NCBI GenBank assembly: GCA_021014325.1 | Contig: JAJGQC010000551.1 | Span: forward strand, 1-64,000 | DNA from: Plazaster borealis | Taxonomy: Eukaryota > Echinodermata > Asteroidea > Forcipulatida > Labidiasteridae | Direction of reading: 5' to 3' | Length of the DNA stretch: 64,000 nt | Part shown: positions 11,093-22,861 of the stretch, one piece after another | How positions within the stretch are numbered: position 1 is the stretch's first letter | Layout of the letters: the number at the start of each line of letters is the position of its first letter | Notes under the pieces: generated by a model | Told to the model about the DNA's origin: nothing | The model's input: only the letters and a program-made list of their open reading frames with translations | Database searches by the model: none | Made by a program: the position numbers and the translations under genes

Positions 11093-12800
11093 GAGTTATT
11101 CCACCAAAGACACCAGTTGTAAGCCTACAGATTTGTTTAATCTTGTCCTGCCTTTCCCTTCCCAACAGATAAAACTATTGGAAATGATAAAACAGATCCC
11201 AAGGTATTCACCCTTCATGTGCTCCTTCAACTCGTGAAACTTGGTCACCCTCAGCTTGAGACGTACGAGTCCATGTAATTGATGTCAACCTCACTGCAGC
11301 TTCCCACTATATGACCACAGTGTTTACTTTCAAACATAAACACATTGATGACATCCAAGCAGACTCCTAGAATCATCTCGTTCTATGAGAAACCATTGAT
11401 GACGGTTACTACAGACCTGGTGAGCAGAATACCAGGAACAACAGCGAGGAACCCGTGGTGCAAGCAGGGTAAGATTACAGACACTAAGAACTACCTTTTG
11501 AATATCTGCATGCGTTGTATTTTAGTAAAGCCAAGAAATGGGAAAATCATTCAATAGAAATTTGGATCAGGGAGAACGAATAGTAGTTGGTTTCACCCGT
11601 ACACATGTGTGTACAGAGCACTGTCACTACAAAAATCTTTGCTGTGAAAGCACCGTGAAATCTCAGTGAATTGAAGGTTTTGGCTGAAATTCAAGGAGTT
11701 ATTTCTCTTTCACCATTTTTTAAGGGAATTGCAATTCCCTTAAACCACCTTAAAAAAAGAGTCTCCAGACCATTGACTGGTCTCAGGGAATTTCACTCTG
11801 ATTTCACAGAGTGCTCTCCAACCAAGCCAAGACCTCGTTAAGTGGTGAATAATTCTCTGGAATGTCATTTCCCACTTCCCCCACTCCCCCACTCCATGGT
11901 CCCATGGGGGTAATTAGGCTATACTCCAAATGTAAACATTTGTCTATATCCACAGTGTGCTGAACAGTACACTGCTGACCTGAAACAAGGTGAAACCAAA
12001 AGGCTGACCAATAAACCATCTATCAGTTTGACTTCCCTCATTAAACAGTAATCTATCCAGCTGTGGTCATACCAAGGACACCCTGAAAACTTGCTGAATA
12101 CTCCTTGAATTAAACCACACTACACACACACCAAAGATAACCTTGGGCTGTTTTTAACAATACAGCTCAGTGAAAACAACTTGAAAACAACATGAAACAC
12201 TTAGGCTCTGCTAGTTAGATGAGAATTCTGTGAAAACAAGGTGAAAGGGGGAATTTACAATTTCAAGGAGAAAAGTGGATTTTCACTCTATTTTCAAGAC
12301 AAAGATTTTCAGTAGTTTCCCATTTCCTGTGGAAAAGAAAGTTACTTTTCAATAAATGGTTTTGTTTTTATTCTTTAAAAGTTAACAGAATTACAAGAAT
12401 GTTCCTATCTAACCCAGCACTGATTTTAAAAGTTGTGCGTCATTTCCATGATGCAGGCATTATATACCCAACATTTTTTTGTAGTACTCAACAACTACAA
12501 TTTAGGAGTGTGTAGTTTATCACTCTTTTCCAAAAGAATAATACATTTTCTTGAATGAAGACTGCCAAGAGTTGAAGATCGAAGAAAAGGTTACAACTGT
12601 ATTTCTAATAATACAATAAATGCATAAGTGGCCGGGAATTTCATCTCTGGAAGGGCACGCACTCCAATTGAAAAATTGTACATTTACTAAATATGGAGCT
12701 CGCAAAAATATTTGTATTGCACAATAGTTTCTATGAGCATTAATTGCAAACCGGTGTTTTCTGAGGAACTTGTGTGCACCTTCTTCAAATCTCTTTGCAT
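11093..12800 (+). repeat. intragenic segmental duplication, copy 2 (with ~780-bp insert)
   Basis: This is collinear with 9655-10690, except that about 11555-12335 is unmatched in copy 1. That insert is rich in short variants of GTGAAA and TTTCAC and holds a palindromic GGGAATTGCAATTCCC at about 11731. Copy 2 keeps an open candidate exon where copy 1 is broken. Confidence 0.55.
11324..11468 (+). CDS. probable exon of the unrecognised host gene
   Basis: The open frame reads CLLSNINTLMTSKQTPR, then IISFYEKPLMTVTTDLV and SRIPGTTARNPWCKQ. It ends at a donor (CAGG then GTAAGA) with one base left over. The acceptor is probably the CACAG at about 11319-11323, because a stop lies just before it in this frame. 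The leftover base completes a codon with the exon at 13031 (G plus AA). The function is unknown. Confidence 0.45.
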
Positions 12801-13030
12801 TAAACCATTAACTTGTTTTAGTCCTGCTCTGGTCAATTTTTCTTCATTCAACCCATTTATAATTTACCCAATGAGTTTCCCTTGTGGTTTATTACTTATT
12901 AGTAATCAAATCTAATTTAATTTAATCATCTCTCTCTCTAACCAGTCAAGAAACAAGAAATCGCATCACATCATTATCCATTGAGATTGACGACAGGCAT
13001 TGTGGGAACTAGAACTTGTGTTCGTCTGAG

Positions 13031-13128
13031 AAGCTGAAAAGAATCGCTCTCTTCAGCCATTCCTGAAGGGTTATGGACAGTATGCACAGCGATTTGTCGC
13101 AAGACAGAAGGCATTCAAACACTTTAAG
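13031..13128 (+). CDS. exon of the unrecognised host gene
   Basis: The acceptor TTCGTCTGAG precedes an open frame reading AEKNRSLQPFLKGYGQYAQR and FVARQKAFKHFK. It ends on a codon boundary at a donor (AAG then GTAATT). It accepts the phase of the exon at 11324 and passes the right phase to the exon at 13502. The peptide is basic and looks helical. I do not recognise the family. Confidence 0.55.
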
Positions 13129-13501
13129 GTAATTCTGGTCATGTATGTGGGTAAATAACCAGGCAACTGGTATTATCCGAGAAATAATATAAGTGTTCTG
13201 TGAAAGCATTCTAGTTGCCTATTCCGAGGCACTCAGCAAAGTGAAGACAAATTTAAGACAAAAGAGTTTACAGAATTTCATGTGGAGATGACAAGTACAA
13301 CGGACTAAATGGGAAAACCCTCACAGTCAGGTAGGGAATGAAAACCCAGTCCACATGCAAGCCTCCGGTCTGAGGTGGGATTCGAACTGGGGTCCAAAGA
13401 AGTGAAAGGCAGGGAAAGAAACTACTGAGTCAACCTGATTCCCAATTTGTATGAAAATTTATCATTTCAATTTGTCCTTCTTTTCTCCCTCCTCTTCACA
13501 G

Positions 13502-13575
13502 AGACAGTATCCAGAAGAAGTGACATTACCTCATGGTTCATTTGGTTCCACAATGAAATTTAGCAGTCACAATGG
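13502..13575 (+). CDS. exon of the unrecognised host gene
   Basis: A strong pyrimidine tract and acceptor (CTCCTCTTCACAG) precede 74 bases reading RQYPEEVTLPHGSFGSTMKF and SSHNG. The donor is GTAAGC. Of three frames, only this one is open to the donor. It starts in phase with the exon at 13031. It leaves two bases, which does not fit the exon at 34106 directly, so at least one exon between them is unseen. Confidence 0.6.
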
Positions 13576-13737
13576 GTAAGCTGTTGATCCTTTGTATTTG
13601 TGCACACCAACAGGGCTGTCATGACTGGATGGTGGTGAGGGTTGTCAGGGATTGTCTTGCTGGTGTGGGGGGTGGGGGAGTTGTCAGGGTTCCAATCACC
13701 CTGAGGATTGTTTTTTTCTGATGTGTTTTAATAAATT

Positions 13738-13893
13738 TTCGTAAACTTGGGTGTGATCCCTGGCTATACAGCAGTTGGCTTCTGACTGGCACCCCTGAAA
13801 CATTAGGGTCAGATATGTCAGTTGGTAGAGCGCCGGCACACATTTCCGGTGAATGCAGGTTCAAGTCCCGCTCTATTTAAAAAAAAAAAATTC
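13738..13893 (+). mobile_element. tRNA-derived SINE (family S3) with poly-A tail
   Basis: It contains an A-box-like TCAGTTGGTAGAGC, then a B box GGTTCAAGTCCC and a run of about 11 A. A leader of GTGTGATCCCTGGC also appears, inverted, in the copy at 17460. The tRNA-like part lacks the arms of a functional tRNA gene. Confidence 0.6.
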
Positions 13894-13954
13894 AACCCCA
13901 AATTAATAATTTGTCCTCAGATAGATCCAAGTCTTCACAGCTTGTGAGTTTCCT

Positions 13955-14252
13955 TAAATCCACTGGACACCTTTGGTAATTGTCAAAGACCAGTCTTCTC
14001 ACTTGGTGTATCTCAACATATACACAAAATAACAAACCTGTGAAAATTTGAACTCAATTGGTCATCGAAGTTGCGAGATAATAATGGAAGAAAAAACACC
14101 CTTGTCACACGAAGTTGTGTGCTTTCAGATGTGAGGTCTCGAAATGAATTCAAATATTTTACTCAGAAATTACTTTTTTCTCAAAAACGAAAGAGGGAGC
14201 CGTTTTTATGCTACAATTATTTTGAGTTACCAATAGTGTCCAGTGCCTTTAA
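13955..14252 (+). mobile_element. MITE family A copy
   Basis: It begins CTTAAATCCACTGGACACC, ends GTGTCCAGTGCCTTTAA, and carries the family blocks in order. It is about 50 bases shorter than other copies, with a gap in the right half. Confidence 0.75.
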
Positions 14253-14530
14253 AACATAATAATTAAATTGGGATATAACCACAGAAAATGTGAAAATGCA
14301 GAAAATTTTTGCCACTTTCAGTAAGTCTCAACAAATCAAAATTTAACTTGGAAACTGATCATAAAATTGGCAGAAAATCGGTTTCTGAAGGCTAGGGCTT
14401 GCATTTGTGACATGCACATGAGGGTTTATTCTGCACTGTTTTTGACTGAAATGTATACACTGGGTCAAATATTTGCAACACATCACAAAATTACTTTGAG
14501 GTCTAGTTCGATTAAGCAAATGGTTATTTA

Positions 14531-14870
14531 TTTAGGGTGGCATGGGTGGCTACTGTGTAAAGCGCACACCTCTTACCACTCTGGGCCTGGTTCGATATCC
14601 TGGCTATATATATATATGTGATTAGAGTTGTACGTTGGTTCTCTCCTGTGGCACAACCACAAGGGGTTCTTCGGTTTTCGGGTCTCCGGCTTTGCTTCGT
14701 GGTCATATATTATGGGTTGACGAGGCTGGCTGCCTAAAAGGCCTTTCCATGCCTGAGGCTGGACCACATTGTAGCAGCGTCCTTTGCAATTCAGCTTCTC
14801 AGCTGCGAGTGAGGATGATTAGCCTAACAAAAAACTTGCAGCAACACTTTTGTCTCCAAGTGAAATACTC
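14531..14870 (+). mobile_element. tRNA-derived SINE (family S4)
   Basis: An A-box-like stretch (GGGTGGCTACTGTGTAAAGC) is followed by a B box (GGTTCGATATCC). The body then includes GGGTTGACGAGGCTGGCTGC and ends in A-rich sequence near 14840. A short (AT)n lies between head and body. Confidence 0.5.
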
Positions 14871-14932
14871 AAACTGACTTGCTTTTTGGAGGTTTTTTTG
14901 TCAGCTCTTTGAGATACACTGCAAGACTCTTC

Positions 14933-15599
14933 ATATCGTCAGCAATTTCACGAAGGGCCAAAAACCTTAAAAATCGATAAAAAACTAATTTTGATTTTTT
15001 GGGTGGATTTGACTAAGGTGATCGGGATCTAACTATTTACGAAGTTATAGGTCTCAAAATTGTCTTGTTTCTTACTTATGCTAAGTTGATAAATGACAAA
15101 AACCTCAAGAACCTGGAATTATGTTTTCACGAAGAGCCAAAAACCTTTTTGTAAATTTGTTGTATACCTTACCACGTTGATTGTACAGATGGCACAGTTT
15201 TCACGAAGTGCAGAAAAGTGTATTGCTCTACCGCGTGGAATTATCCCTTGGCACGGTGCCAAAAGTGGGTGCTCCGGCTTTTGCGTTTTCACGAACAGCC
15301 AAAAAGTTTATACACGACGCGCTGCATGCAGACCATGTTTTGTAACGTTTTCACGAAGAGAACATTTTGTTAATTAAATAATTACTCAGTAATTAAACAC
15401 GTTAGGGACAAAATTGAAACAGATTTGTATGATTTAGGATCTCTTCTTCCCTGACATGTAAACAATTCCAAGATTAAATTTCGAATAGTCTACCAACTAG
15501 TAGTTTCAAAATTAGCTAAACTTAAAACGCGGTTTTCTCGAAACAGACATATTTGGCCGCAGGGGACTTTTTGGCCCTTCGTGAAATTGCTGACGATAT
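14933..15599. mobile_element. ~660-bp TIR element with repeated TTTTCACGAAG-GCCAAAAA motif
   Basis: The left end ATATCGTCAGCAATTTCACG plus AAGGGCCAAAAA matches the right end in inverse over about 32 bases. Variants of TTTTCACGAAGAGCCAAAAA recur inside at about 15125, 15194, 15284 and 15348. No long open frame is present, so it is non-autonomous. TA is the simplest target duplication, but it is not certain. Confidence 0.6.
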
Positions 15600-15943
15600 C
15601 TGTAGCAAATTTGTTTATATACAGATATCTTTTGTTTTTTGTTTGTTTCCAGAGCAATGTACACTGTTGTTTGGGGAATCTTAGTATTGGCCACTGGGAG
15701 ATCTAACCAACAGATAGTGCTGCAGGTTCTTCAAAACAAAGTAAGTCCAGATAAGAGTGGCATTGACCCCTTGTACGATGGCAGCGCACTTAATATACGT
15801 GCCTATCCTGTCCGCCATTTTGGGAGTCATACTGTACACAAAGGAATTGACTCCCAAAATGGTGGAATGGTAGACGTACATTGTGCGGAGGTGTGTTCCA
15901 CGTTGTGCAAGGGGTCAATAACACTGTTATTTTTTTTCTACCT

Positions 15944-16156
15944 GGGCCCAATTTCATAGAGCTGCTAAGCACAACAATTTGCTTAGCAAATTTCCATGTG
16001 TTGCATGTGTTGCATGTTGCTTGTTACTGGTATTCAGCTGTTGTTTGCTTATCCTGAAAATCACATGGAAATTTGGTTGGTAATCCTGTTTTTATCAAGA
16101 AAGAAATTTCATGCTAAGCAAATTGTTGTGCTTATCAGCTCTATGAAATTGGGCCC
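15944..16156. mobile_element. fold-back MITE family D (GGGCCC ends)
   Basis: It starts GGGCCCAATTTCATAGAGCT and ends AGCTCTATGAAATTGGGCCC. Long complementary arms include CAACAATTTGCTTAGC and GCTAAGCAAATTGTTG. It codes for nothing and could fold into one long hairpin. Confidence 0.8.
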
Positions 16157-17174
16157 TGATGGGTTGACTCAACAGTGCATTTCTTTTAATTTGATGGAAG
16201 CATTTTAATTGTTGATTAATTTGTTGTTCATTATATGTTTAGTATTATTTTAACTGTGTAAAGTGTAGACGACAAAACACAGGTGCTTCATGGCACCTGG
16301 CAATGACTAAATCACAGCCAAACAAGAAAATGTTGCTGAAAAACTAGAGTGCGTGAACAGTACGCAGGAAGTCACTGGTTCAACTCCAACAAATGAAATG
16401 ATTTTTATCCTTACCTTCTCCTTTTTCCACTGATCCCTCTTTTTAGTCTGTCTCATTCACTATTTCTCCTATTTCTCATTTCTCCTTCTTCCCACCTTTG
16501 ATTTTGCCCCTTCCCTTCTACCCCCCCCCCTTCGTCTCTTTCTTCATTGTTCTTCCCTTGCTTTTTCTGTGTGCTTTCGAATTCTGTCCCTCTCTCTTTT
16601 CAGTTCTTTCTACTTGACTGCTTCTGTTATACACTAGTATACCTGTTTATAAGTATGTGTTGTGTTGTCATTTACTCTTCGAGAAAGACTCTGCTAGGGT
16701 CCAAACATCAGGCCGTTAACTATTTTTTGGACTAACACTATGACTGAAGTGTCATCTTTGCAGGGGCAAGGCCATTGTTATTTTTAAAGACACTTTCATT
16801 GGCAAATCTTGAAGTCTTTAGGTCTATTTTAAAGCAGCACCAAGACCAAGACCAAGGGCAACAGAGGCCATGTCCTCTGTGGCCTCCATGTAAATCAAGG
16901 CTTTTAATAAAGAGAGCTTCCACTTGATGTCACACTGTAGAGGCGGCCATCTTTATGGAGCTTTATTAAATTTCTTGCATGATTGGTTGGTGAACCACTT
17001 AACTGCATAGAAAAGTTAGAACGCTTGACACAGCTCAAAGCCAAAACCCAAGTTGCCTTTAACCACTTGGGTCGGTATTCTGAAGAATTAATGTTCAGCA
17101 CCAACTCGGGGTATTTTTTTTCGAAACTTTTTGGAGCTTCTTGAGTAATCGTTTTCCTTTCTCTCTTACTCACT

Positions 17175-17345
17175 AGTGAGGCATTTAGACGAACAGAAGA
17201 TTTTGACGACGGCGCCAGAAGTTAGAACAGATGCTTCAGAGGTCAGGCATTGAAAGAACCATCGCGACACCTTCATCCAAGCTGTCACAACATGACCAAG
17301 AGTACTGGATTCCATCCATAGAATATCATTCAGGGTGTGAATTTC
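17175..17345 (+). other. candidate exon, frame uncertain
   Basis: An acceptor-like TTCTCTCTTACTCACTAG ends at about 17176. Two overlapping open stretches follow. One reads RHLDEQKILTTAPEVRTDAS. The other reads LQRSGIERTIATPSSKLSQH and DQEYWIPSIEYHSG. Neither ends at a convincing donor in frame, so I cannot decide between a broken exon and chance. Confidence 0.2.
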
Positions 17346-17459
17346 AAGGAATCTCCACTCCGCCACGGGTCTTGTGGCTCCAAAATTTTTTTAGACCAGA
17401 AATATTTCCACCACACCAATTGTTTTTATTTTTTATTTGTTGTATCAAGTAATAAACCA

Positions 17460-17680
17460 AAAGGGAAACTGACTGGTTGAATTTTTTACAAAATTTGGGT
17501 TGAACAAAGAAAAATGGAGCGGATTAACTTGCCGGTGTTTTACCAACTGAGCTAACTAGCCCTATGTTGGTGGTCTCCCTATTTTGTCAATATCTTTGTT
17601 CGATGGTGCCAGTCAGAAGCCTTTCAACCTGTAACTGCCGTACAGCCAGAGATCACACCCAAGTTTACAATACAACCTGG
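17460..17680 (-). mobile_element. SINE family S3, reverse
   Basis: It carries TTTTACCAACTGAGCTAACT (reverse of the tRNA-like A-box region) and the reverse of the S3 leader (AGATCACACCCAAGTTTAC). A related copy follows at 18078. Confidence 0.5.
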
Positions 17681-18077
17681 GAAGTGGCAGCAGAGGGATC
17701 ACCCTAACCTCTTCTTTACCATTGGTGACTTTAGTCGCCCAAGCTTACACACAAAAAAGCACTCAGGCCTGAGCACAAAGGCCATTTGTAATAAAACTGT
17801 AGTTTTGTCAATGTTCACCCTCCATACCCAAGCTTACCATCATCGGATCTTTCCAATGATGGTAAAATAAAATAAGGCTGCTATTAATAATAGCAGCCTT
17901 ATTTTATTAAGAAAGACAAAGAACTTTGACATTTATTGACCGATCTCAATTATTTTTGGATTATATGACAGGGAATTCAATAAGTAAGAACTTTTGTAAT
18001 ACTTATTTTGCCAAAAAAAAATCGGTAACAAAAGAGTTAAGGGGATGCGACTTGGTAAATTTTAAAATAATTTTTGG

Positions 18078-18200
18078 TTGAACAACAAAAAATTTACTAG
18101 AGCGGGACTTGATCCTGCAACCTCCAGATTAACTTGCCGGCGCCCTATCAACTGAGCTATCTAGCCCTATGTTGGTGGTCTCCCTATTTTTATTTTTTGT
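18078..18200 (-). mobile_element. SINE family S3, reverse, partial
   Basis: It contains AGCGGGACTTGATCCTGC (reverse B box) and CTATCAACTGAGCTATCTAG, followed by the same GTTGGTGGTCTCCCTATTTT seen at 17562. Confidence 0.55.
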
Positions 18201-18534
18201 ATAGTCTTCCCTTAATTGCTTAATGCTTAGTAGTTTTGGACTTGAAAAGGTTAACCAGTTTGCTTCGGGATTAGAAATCCTTTTCCCGTTACCTGTGTGC
18301 GGGGTTTTTTTTAGTCACAAAGTACTTTTTCCTTAGCCATTAATAAATTTTTTTGTCAATGAAACTTTGTTTGGACACCCGTTTAAAGACGTTTTCTTAT
18401 TGACCTTTGCAGATTTTAATGGCTAGTATTTTTGTTAAGGTCGTGTTTCCGATCAGATAGTTTGAAAACCGTTATGTAACGGCCAATCATCAACCTGGAG
18501 AAAGATGAAAGGCCTCATGACAATGTACAATCCA

Positions 18535-18615
18535 TCTTTACAAAATCAAATCACACTCTGGCAACACCAGAACTTGAATCTGGTGCACTAGACTGCTCCA
18601 CCACGACACCAGGAC
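18535..18615 (-). mobile_element. SINE family S2 head fragment, reverse
   Basis: CCAGAACTTGAATCTGGTGC and CTAGACTGCTCCACCACGAC are the reverse of the tRNA-like head seen at 33626 and 37069. Confidence 0.4.
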
Positions 18616-18937
18616 TTGTTGAGATGTCTGCTCTGGAATGTGGAAGGTTTTTGGATTTGATCCATTATTGATAAACGTTTGTTAACATGTAGAGCATGTG
18701 ATGTATGCTGTCATCATGAACTAAGGATAATTAATTTATCTTTAATTAATTTATCTTTAATTGATATCTGTTTAAAGAAACATTACAGAATTGGTTTTTG
18801 CTAACAAAACAGTTGCTGGCAGTGTAAGCACTTTATATAATCTACCATTATGCATAAACTGACAAGTTTGAGATCGATCGGCCATCTGGGTCACGAGAAA
18901 ATAGTGAAAAACCAATTGCACATTCGCATGTGTTATA

Positions 18938-19725
18938 CCATAGAGATAGGACCACGGAAGGAGTTCGAACCTCCCCGGCAGTAACAATAGTGATCAATGA
19001 GCCAAACGAACCCTTTGTGTAGCATGTGCAACGCCGCATTTTACACTGGTAAACTACAGCTCATTTGGGACCTGCGTTGAAGAATACTGTGTCATATTTT
19101 CTGACGTCATTTCGCTGCAAGATATTCCACAATAATGGAGTAGATATTTTGCGTCAAATAAGACTTCATCGAATGCGCAGTCGAGTACAGTTCACCCTGG
19201 TTCATAAAGACGCACGCAATCGCGAAGATTTTAATGACAAGTTTTTGTCAATGTTTTGTTTTTGAAAATCAACCAAGGCTAAGAGAATATACACAAAAAT
19301 CTTCAAAATTCATGCAAGAATTATGACTTTTGTTAAAACTGACATATATACAATTTTCATGGATTTTCTGAGTCAAAAAAGTGTGAATCTGGAAGGGAGT
19401 GATTTTTTCTTGTTGAACATGTTAATTGATGATGTGGCCAACCTTAGCCAACTCCAAACCACAAATCCAAACATTTTAAGACTGTGAATATTCTTTTCCT
19501 GAAACGCTTTCATTCAGCAGAACTACTGGTTTGGGGTTCTGCGCACGCCGATTACCCAAAATTCACTGCGCAGCTCTGCCATGGACAATTGGCTGACCGC
19601 AAGGTGGATGTTTGTGTCAGCAGTCACAATATGATTAGCATATGACTGCAAGGTATTTGCGGCGGTGATCATGTTTCCTCTGAAGTAAGAGAGTTGTAAC
19701 TCCTTCCGTGGTCCTATCTCTATGG
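18938..19725. mobile_element. 788-bp TIR element with TTATA target duplication
   Basis: The termini form a 28-bp perfect inverted repeat that begins CCATAGAGATAGGACCACGG and continues AAGGAGTT. Both sides carry TTATA (18933-18937 and 19726-19730). The interior has no long frame. It is probably a non-autonomous DNA transposon. Confidence 0.7.
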
Positions 19726-20522
19726 TTATACAATGTATGAATAAAACGCTCATGAGCGATAAACTCCAATCGGAAATTATGGCATCAAATATGGCATTTC
19801 AGACAGAACTATTTCTAGGGATGTTTTCTACTATCATCATCAAACCGTGTAAGTTTTATGTAAATCTGTGATATTAAAGAAAATTTTAATTACCAGTTCT
19901 GTAACAGTCCTTTAATTGCAGAATTTTTTTAACATGTAAATATTGTTTTAAATTATATGTATGTTTATTTTGTTGACACATATTCAACTAGATAACTGCA
20001 TTGTAAATTTTCTTGAATAGTAGTATCGTTATTGTTTCTGTTAACTCAGTTGTGAATGACAAATAAGTATTGGTTACCCCCAAATTAATAATATCTCTGT
20101 GTAATGTAAATATTGTTTTCAGGAAGTTTGAATCTCCCAGGTTTATAAACAAAAACAATTAATGCAAATTCTTCTCATTCTGTTTGTTTTTGTTTTGTTG
20201 TTGTATTTTAGGGGGAAAAAAAATCAAAAATGACAACGTGGGTCGATCTTTTAGAGCAAGACTGGTTAAAAGCCATACCAACTCTAGAACTCTATACTGG
20301 GACTGAGATTGGGACAGTGTAAGGGTTAGTACCAGTGGCCCAACCAGACATTTTCGGTTTTGTTGTTGTTGTTTTTGTTTTGGGTTTTTTTGGGGGGAGG
20401 GGCTATTTAATGTATTGAACCATTCATTTATGTACTTTTTCAATCTCATTGGGGTGGGGGGGGGGGGCAAGGCACTACTTTTGTTTGACCAGTTCGGGAT
20501 TACTTCAACTTTGCTATAACCA

Positions 20523-20731
20523 CAGGGGCGGATCCAGGATTTTCCAAACGGGGGGGCGTGAAAATATTCAAAGCAGCAAAATGATAAATGAAGTTTGTTG
20601 CCCCATTTCTCCCTCCCCTTCTCTCTCTCTCTCTATTTTTTCCTTTCTCCAATTTTTTTTTTTTTTTTTTTTTTATTTTTTTATGGGGGGGGGGTGCGCC
20701 CCCCACGCCCCCCCCCCTGGATCCGCGCCTG
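20523..20731 (+). mobile_element. MITE with CAGGGGCGGATCCAGG ends, AACCA target duplication
   Basis: It runs from CAGGGGCGGATCCAGG to CCTGGATCCGCGCCTG. The 5-bp repeat AACCA lies on both sides (20518-20522, 20732-20736). The interior has a poly-pyrimidine tract (TCTCTCTC then T-run) and C/G runs. A second, inverted copy is at 56896-57094. Confidence 0.85.
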
Positions 20732-21089
20732 AACCACACAATTAAATTACTTCTAAAATTACCAATTTCTGTTGATACACGTGAAGAATAACATCCATAA
20801 ACCAACAAACCCAAAATAAGGCGCCAAAAATCATCGCGGAAAAAAATTATTGTAATAAAAAAATTTGCGATAATTATCATTGTTGTTTTTTATTGTTGGT
20901 TGAAAATGCTTTAAAAACTTCTCACCTTTCAGTTTTGAACGCCAGGGCGAATAACATTTAGGTAAAATTGCTAAGAATGTGTAAGAAAAACTTCACGTAA
21001 ATACCGATTAGTCGTCTTGGTTTTTTTTAGGAGATAAAATACAAAAATCGTTTTTTTTTGGTTTTTTTTTTTGGGGGGGGCAGTACCCA

Positions 21090-21530
21090 TGACCAGTTCA
21101 GGATCACTTAACATCTTACTGCTTCAAAAGTTAGGTAAAATTTACGGCTGCTGTAGAAAGTTTAGTATGTGACTTTTGCTTTTAATACATTACTTCAACA
21201 AATGCTTGTAGGAATATTGTTTTTTGTGAGAAAATGAAACTTGAAAGAGGGAGTTGCGACTGTAAGAATAGATATTCGGGTCAATGTTCCTTTTGTATGC
21301 GCGTTTCACTTTTTCATTTGCCTGCACTGTTCTGTGTTTTTGTCGCCGGGTTTCTGCGCTGCTGTTGAAAACACATCACATTCGCTGGAGAAAGGAAGTC
21401 CACGTCTATGCCAACATACTTTTCTGAAGTTTGTGTCCTTGGGAGACAGTTTTATGAATGGGAGTATGGGTTTGCAATTAGAGGGCACACTAGTGATTTA
21501 GAATAGAATCAAGTGATCCAGAACTGGTCA
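21090..21530. repeat. inverted repeat pair TGACCAGTTC-GGATCACTT
   Basis: The 20-base left end (TGACCAGTTCAGGATCACTT) matches the inverse of 21511-21530 at 19 of 20 positions. A third copy, in the right-end orientation, lies at 21664-21683. A looser one is at about 20486. It could be a small TIR element with a partial duplication. Confidence 0.4.
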
Positions 21531-21739
21531 AACGGCCTCATCAAAAGTATTAGGATTTTTTTGTATGGATACTTGGTGAGTTTTATGACACGTTTATGTA
21601 AACTGATCAACTTTTTTGTATAAGATGTCAAAGAGATTGCAACAAAAACAGCGTGAATTAAAAAAGTGATCCAGAACTGGTCAAACGACTGTATTTCATA
21701 ATATGTCACGTATGCAAACAAACTCTGGACAAAAAATTG

Positions 21740-22530
21740 CAAACAATTTTCTTCACGACAACTTTAGTGTACAATGTACTTCAATAAAAGTTACGTATTA
21801 CAGTACACACAACAACTTACAGTTCACAGACATGAGAACGTTAACTTATATGATGGTCGCCATGACTTTACTCTGAAAAACAGCTTTTCCTAGTTCTTTG
21901 TCGACTCAGAATTGGGTTTCATTTATAGGACATTGCGTTTAGGACTCATGTAAAGCCACGGACATTTGGGACTATTTTGTTTTAGTATATAGCTGGATTC
22001 AATTCATGTAGCCTACGCAAAACTTTGTTTCTTGTCCTTTTGGCCCCACTTAGAGATTTTCTTGTCAGCAAAATGATAAAATCTTGGGGGGGGGGGGTGG
22101 TATGACCCTATGGGCCAAATCCTCTTCCACGAAAAGTGGAGAGGTAAGATCCCCCCATCATCCCCCCGGCATTTTGCGCCCATACTCTAAACATAATCAC
22201 AGGATGACAATGCACCAATGGTGTATCTTATTCTTAACATGCAAAATTTTCCCAGGATGTGGGCCTCAGATGCTTCGGTGGGGTCGGACCCCGTTTCAAG
22301 ATACATGACTTTCACTTAAGTATCGGCCCCTCCACTTTGTGCTTTACCATACCTCGGATCGGCCTTGACAGTGACATAGCCGTCGGTAGTGATATTGAAT
22401 CTACATTCGTAACTAACGCTTTTTAGACTGTCACCAACTGAAGAAAGACTTTGTCAAGTCTAACCAGACATGTTCAACTGAAACAAACTGGACCATGACG
22501 GAAGCCACTCGAAGAGAGGACCCTCTTAGG
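21740..22530. other. no gene seen
   Basis: AT-rich sequence with a G-run at about 22086-22096. The short open frames have no splice or composition support. Confidence 0.4.
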
Positions 22531-22534
22531 GTGT

Positions 22535-22642
22535 GACCAAATCTGCGGCTGCGGCTACTCTGCGGTTGTTGCAATGGGCCTCCTTAACCCTCGTTCATGC
22601 GACGATCCAGCCACATCCGCAGCCACTAATTCAGATACAGCC
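22535..22642. repeat. fold-back repeat family E
   Basis: AAATCTGCGGCTGCGGCTAC pairs with CATCCGCAGCCACTAATTCAG across a loop of about 55 bases. Relatives with the same layout occur at 36000-36132 and 40700-40772. Confidence 0.4.
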
Positions 22643-22861
22643 TTGTTTATTGTTTACGCAATAGGCTTTTCTTGCATCCATCAAGCTCCAATACCAAATT
22701 GTACAAGGTATCTCTATGTCAGTAACATCAGCTGATTTGATGAAACTGGCACGCCTGGCCTTATGCTAAGCATTGTTGTTTATCATTGAAAATCAAATTT
22801 ATTAATTTCAAGTACAATACCCTTCGAATTTGGATGGATTCAGAGTAGTTAGGAATAGACC

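Noticed and set aside
13810..13880. tRNA-like sequences (also at 14540, 17530, 18110, 31880, 33630, 37080 and 39390)
   Set aside because: Each has A- and B-box text but lacks a paired acceptor stem and is joined to a repeat body or poly-A. They are SINE heads, not tRNA genes.
20449..20880. Frames over poly-T and poly-G tracts
   Set aside because: Low-complexity translation of a MITE interior.
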